From an uncultured Clostridium sp. (GTDB lineage Bacteria; Bacillota; Clostridia; Lachnospirales; Lachnospiraceae), in NCBI GenBank assembly GCA_900540335.1, contig UQFC01000140.1, positions 1 to 5,186 on the forward strand: a DNA stretch of 5,186 bases, written 5' to 3'. Of this stretch, positions 5,061-5,186 are shown piece by piece. Under the pieces are notes generated by a model. The model saw only the letters and a program-made list of their open reading frames with translations. It ran no database searches and was not told the origin of the DNA. A program made the translations under genes and the position numbers. Each line of letters starts with the position of its first letter. Within the stretch, counting starts at the first letter, position 1.

Positions 5061-5186
5061 TTCTGACTCTCTCCCAAAGTAAAATCCTCATATCTGTCAT
5101 CAAAATAGTCCTTGGTTCCTACAACCTTCCCATTCTGATAATAAACCCGCGGAATCCGCTTGCCCAGGTCGCAGATCATTTCATAA
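5057..5186 (-). CDS. alr: Probable alanine racemase, C-terminal 42 residues
   Basis: The last 42 codons of a gene enter from the right edge and stop at TAA 5059–5057. The visible peptide begins YEMICDLGKRIPRVYYQNGK, which fits the C-terminal barrel end of alanine racemase (typically E..C....RVPR.Y), followed by a short, less conserved tail ending in GESQN. Alanine racemase is a PLP-dependent enzyme that makes D-alanine for peptidoglycan. The PLP lysine and catalytic tyrosine would lie outside the window, so the call rests on this short match and on the known alr–(antitoxin)–mazF order of Firmicutes. Moderately sure. Confidence 0.72.
   Translation of the reverse strand, partial: YEMICDLGKRIPRVYYQNGKVVGTKDYFDDRYEDFTLGESQN

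Noticed and set aside
5041..5067. Inverted repeat GTCAGAA/TTCTGAC across the alr stop codon, considered as an alr terminator
   Set aside because: It has a 7-bp stem, a 13-base loop and no U-tract after it; it overlaps the likely mazF promoter instead.
1..5186. CRISPR arrays, insertion sequences, tRNA or rRNA genes, riboswitches, attachment sites
   Set aside because: No regularly spaced repeats, transposase or integrase features, terminal repeats, tRNA-like folds or recognisable riboswitch cores were seen on either strand.

Overview
This 5.2 kb window looks like chromosomal core sequence from a low- to mid-GC Firmicute, most likely a Lachnospiraceae-type Clostridium relative. The evidence is the AGGAGG-type ribosome binding sites, the sigma-A-like promoters, the alr–mazF gene order shared in outline with Bacillus, and the YebC and MazF sequences, which read as firmicute homologues. 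The assignment rests on recalled family patterns; no search was run.

Left part (1–1200): a divergent pair. The start of an AEC-family (auxin efflux carrier) permease runs leftward out of the window, and a FadR-type (FCD domain) GntR regulator runs rightward. Their shared 142-bp gap holds a dense AT-rich palindrome cluster (304–342) overlapping the best promoter, which suggests that the regulator controls itself and the permease. The regulator ends at a strong bidirectional terminator (1118–1157) shared with the convergent yebC.

Right part (1200–5186): all genes are on the minus strand. In order of transcription they are the last 42 codons of a probable alanine racemase (alr), a MazF/EndoA-type mRNA interferase, a CBS-pair/CorC_HlyC 'hemolysin-like' protein with a single membrane anchor, a 12-helix MATE-family efflux transporter, and yebC. 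These are probably several short units. Sigma-A-like promoters are visible before mazF, before the CBS gene and before yebC, and an intrinsic terminator lies between the CBS gene and the MATE gene. No promoter is obvious for the MATE gene.

Three likely start sites differ from the longest reading frame. The GntR gene probably starts at TTG 397. mazF probably starts at GTG 4957, which restores the EndoA N-terminus. The CBS gene starts at ATG 4518, because the upstream in-frame TTG is the -35 box of its promoter.

I found no mobile element, CRISPR array, tRNA or rRNA, and no convincing new multi-gene system. The points most worth a second look are the MazF toxin with no antitoxin gene between it and alr, the operator cluster in the GntR/AEC gap, and the CorC-like protein that has lost the usual multi-helix DUF21 domain. 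No stretch over 300 bases lacks a gene.
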